A stretch of 6,234 nt of DNA from Comamonadaceae bacterium (GTDB lineage Bacteria; Pseudomonadota; Gammaproteobacteria; Burkholderiales; Burkholderiaceae_C), in contig CANFZJ010000195.1 of assembly GCA_947451445.1 (NCBI GenBank), forward strand, positions 1 through 6,234, given 5' to 3'. The number at the start of each line of letters is the position of its first letter. The first letter of the stretch is position 1. The notes under the pieces are model-generated. The model saw only the letters and a program-made list of their open reading frames with translations. It did no database searches and was not told the origin of the DNA. Of the stretch, positions 6,178 to 6,234 are shown one piece after another. Made by a program: the position numbers and the translations under genes.

Positions 6178-6234
6178 CAGGACTTACGCAAGCACCTCTG
6201 TGCGCCCGGAGGGTGACACAGGGGGCGCTGCGTA
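6178..6234. repeat. Palindromic element with strong stem-loop, right end cut by window
   Basis: The core hairpin pairs CCTCTGTGCGCCC (6195-6207) with GGGTG, a bulged A (6216) and CACAGGGG (6211-6224), around a GGA loop. This gives 13 pairs including two G-T pairs. Outside it TACGCA (6185-6190) pairs exactly with TGCGTA (6229-6234), which are the last bases of the window. The left flank AGGACT suggests the palindrome would continue on the right with AGTCC. It begins 16 bases after the LivF-type stop. It could be a MITE or REP-like element, the end of an insertion sequence, or an operon terminator. No T-run is visible, so a plain intrinsic terminator is less likely within what can be seen. Confidence 0.5.

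Noticed and set aside
1..6234. tRNA, rRNA, CRISPR array, riboswitch, toxin-antitoxin or phage genes
   Set aside because: I saw no cloverleaf, regularly spaced repeats, conserved RNA motif or such protein signatures; coding genes fill almost all of the window.

Overview
The window looks like chromosomal DNA of a beta-proteobacterium, most likely Burkholderiales and probably Comamonadaceae. The evidence is high G+C coding sequence on one strand, protein sequences resembling that order, and a short intergenic repeat that matches, from memory, a repeat common in Comamonadaceae. No database search was run, so the taxonomic call is inference.

All six genes are on the + strand. The left part is a nucleic-acid-enzyme block. 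It starts with the 3' end of rnhA (RNase HI, cut by the window edge), followed by sbcB (exonuclease I), which overlaps rnhA by an ATGA. Nine bases later comes a PHB-depolymerase-type alpha/beta-hydrolase with an unusual Lys/Ala-rich N-terminus. Its last codons run into a diverged hairpin-forming repeat.

A 157-bp intergenic region (2908-3064) follows. It holds the rest of that repeat, an inverted repeat, and a 10-bp perfect palindrome that overlaps a plausible -35 box. It leads into a second tightly packed unit: an AMP-forming acyl-CoA synthetase, a LivG-type ABC ATPase and a LivF-type ABC ATPase. Both junctions in this unit are 4-bp ATGA overlaps. The likely scheme is uptake of an organic acid by a branched-chain-amino-acid-type (HAAT family) transporter, followed by CoA activation. 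No permease or binding protein is visible in the window. The last 57 bases hold a strong stem-loop inside a larger palindrome that the window edge appears to cut. It could be a terminator or a mobile palindromic element.

The most interesting signal is in the two ATPases. The LivF-type subunit has Arg in place of the invariant Walker A Lys and Ile in place of the Pro after its Walker B Glu. The LivG-type subunit has a degenerate signature motif (MPYGRKR). In a head-to-tail ABC dimer these changes fall in the same composite ATP site, while the other site is fully consensus. This predicts an asymmetric, one-site-dominant importer motor.
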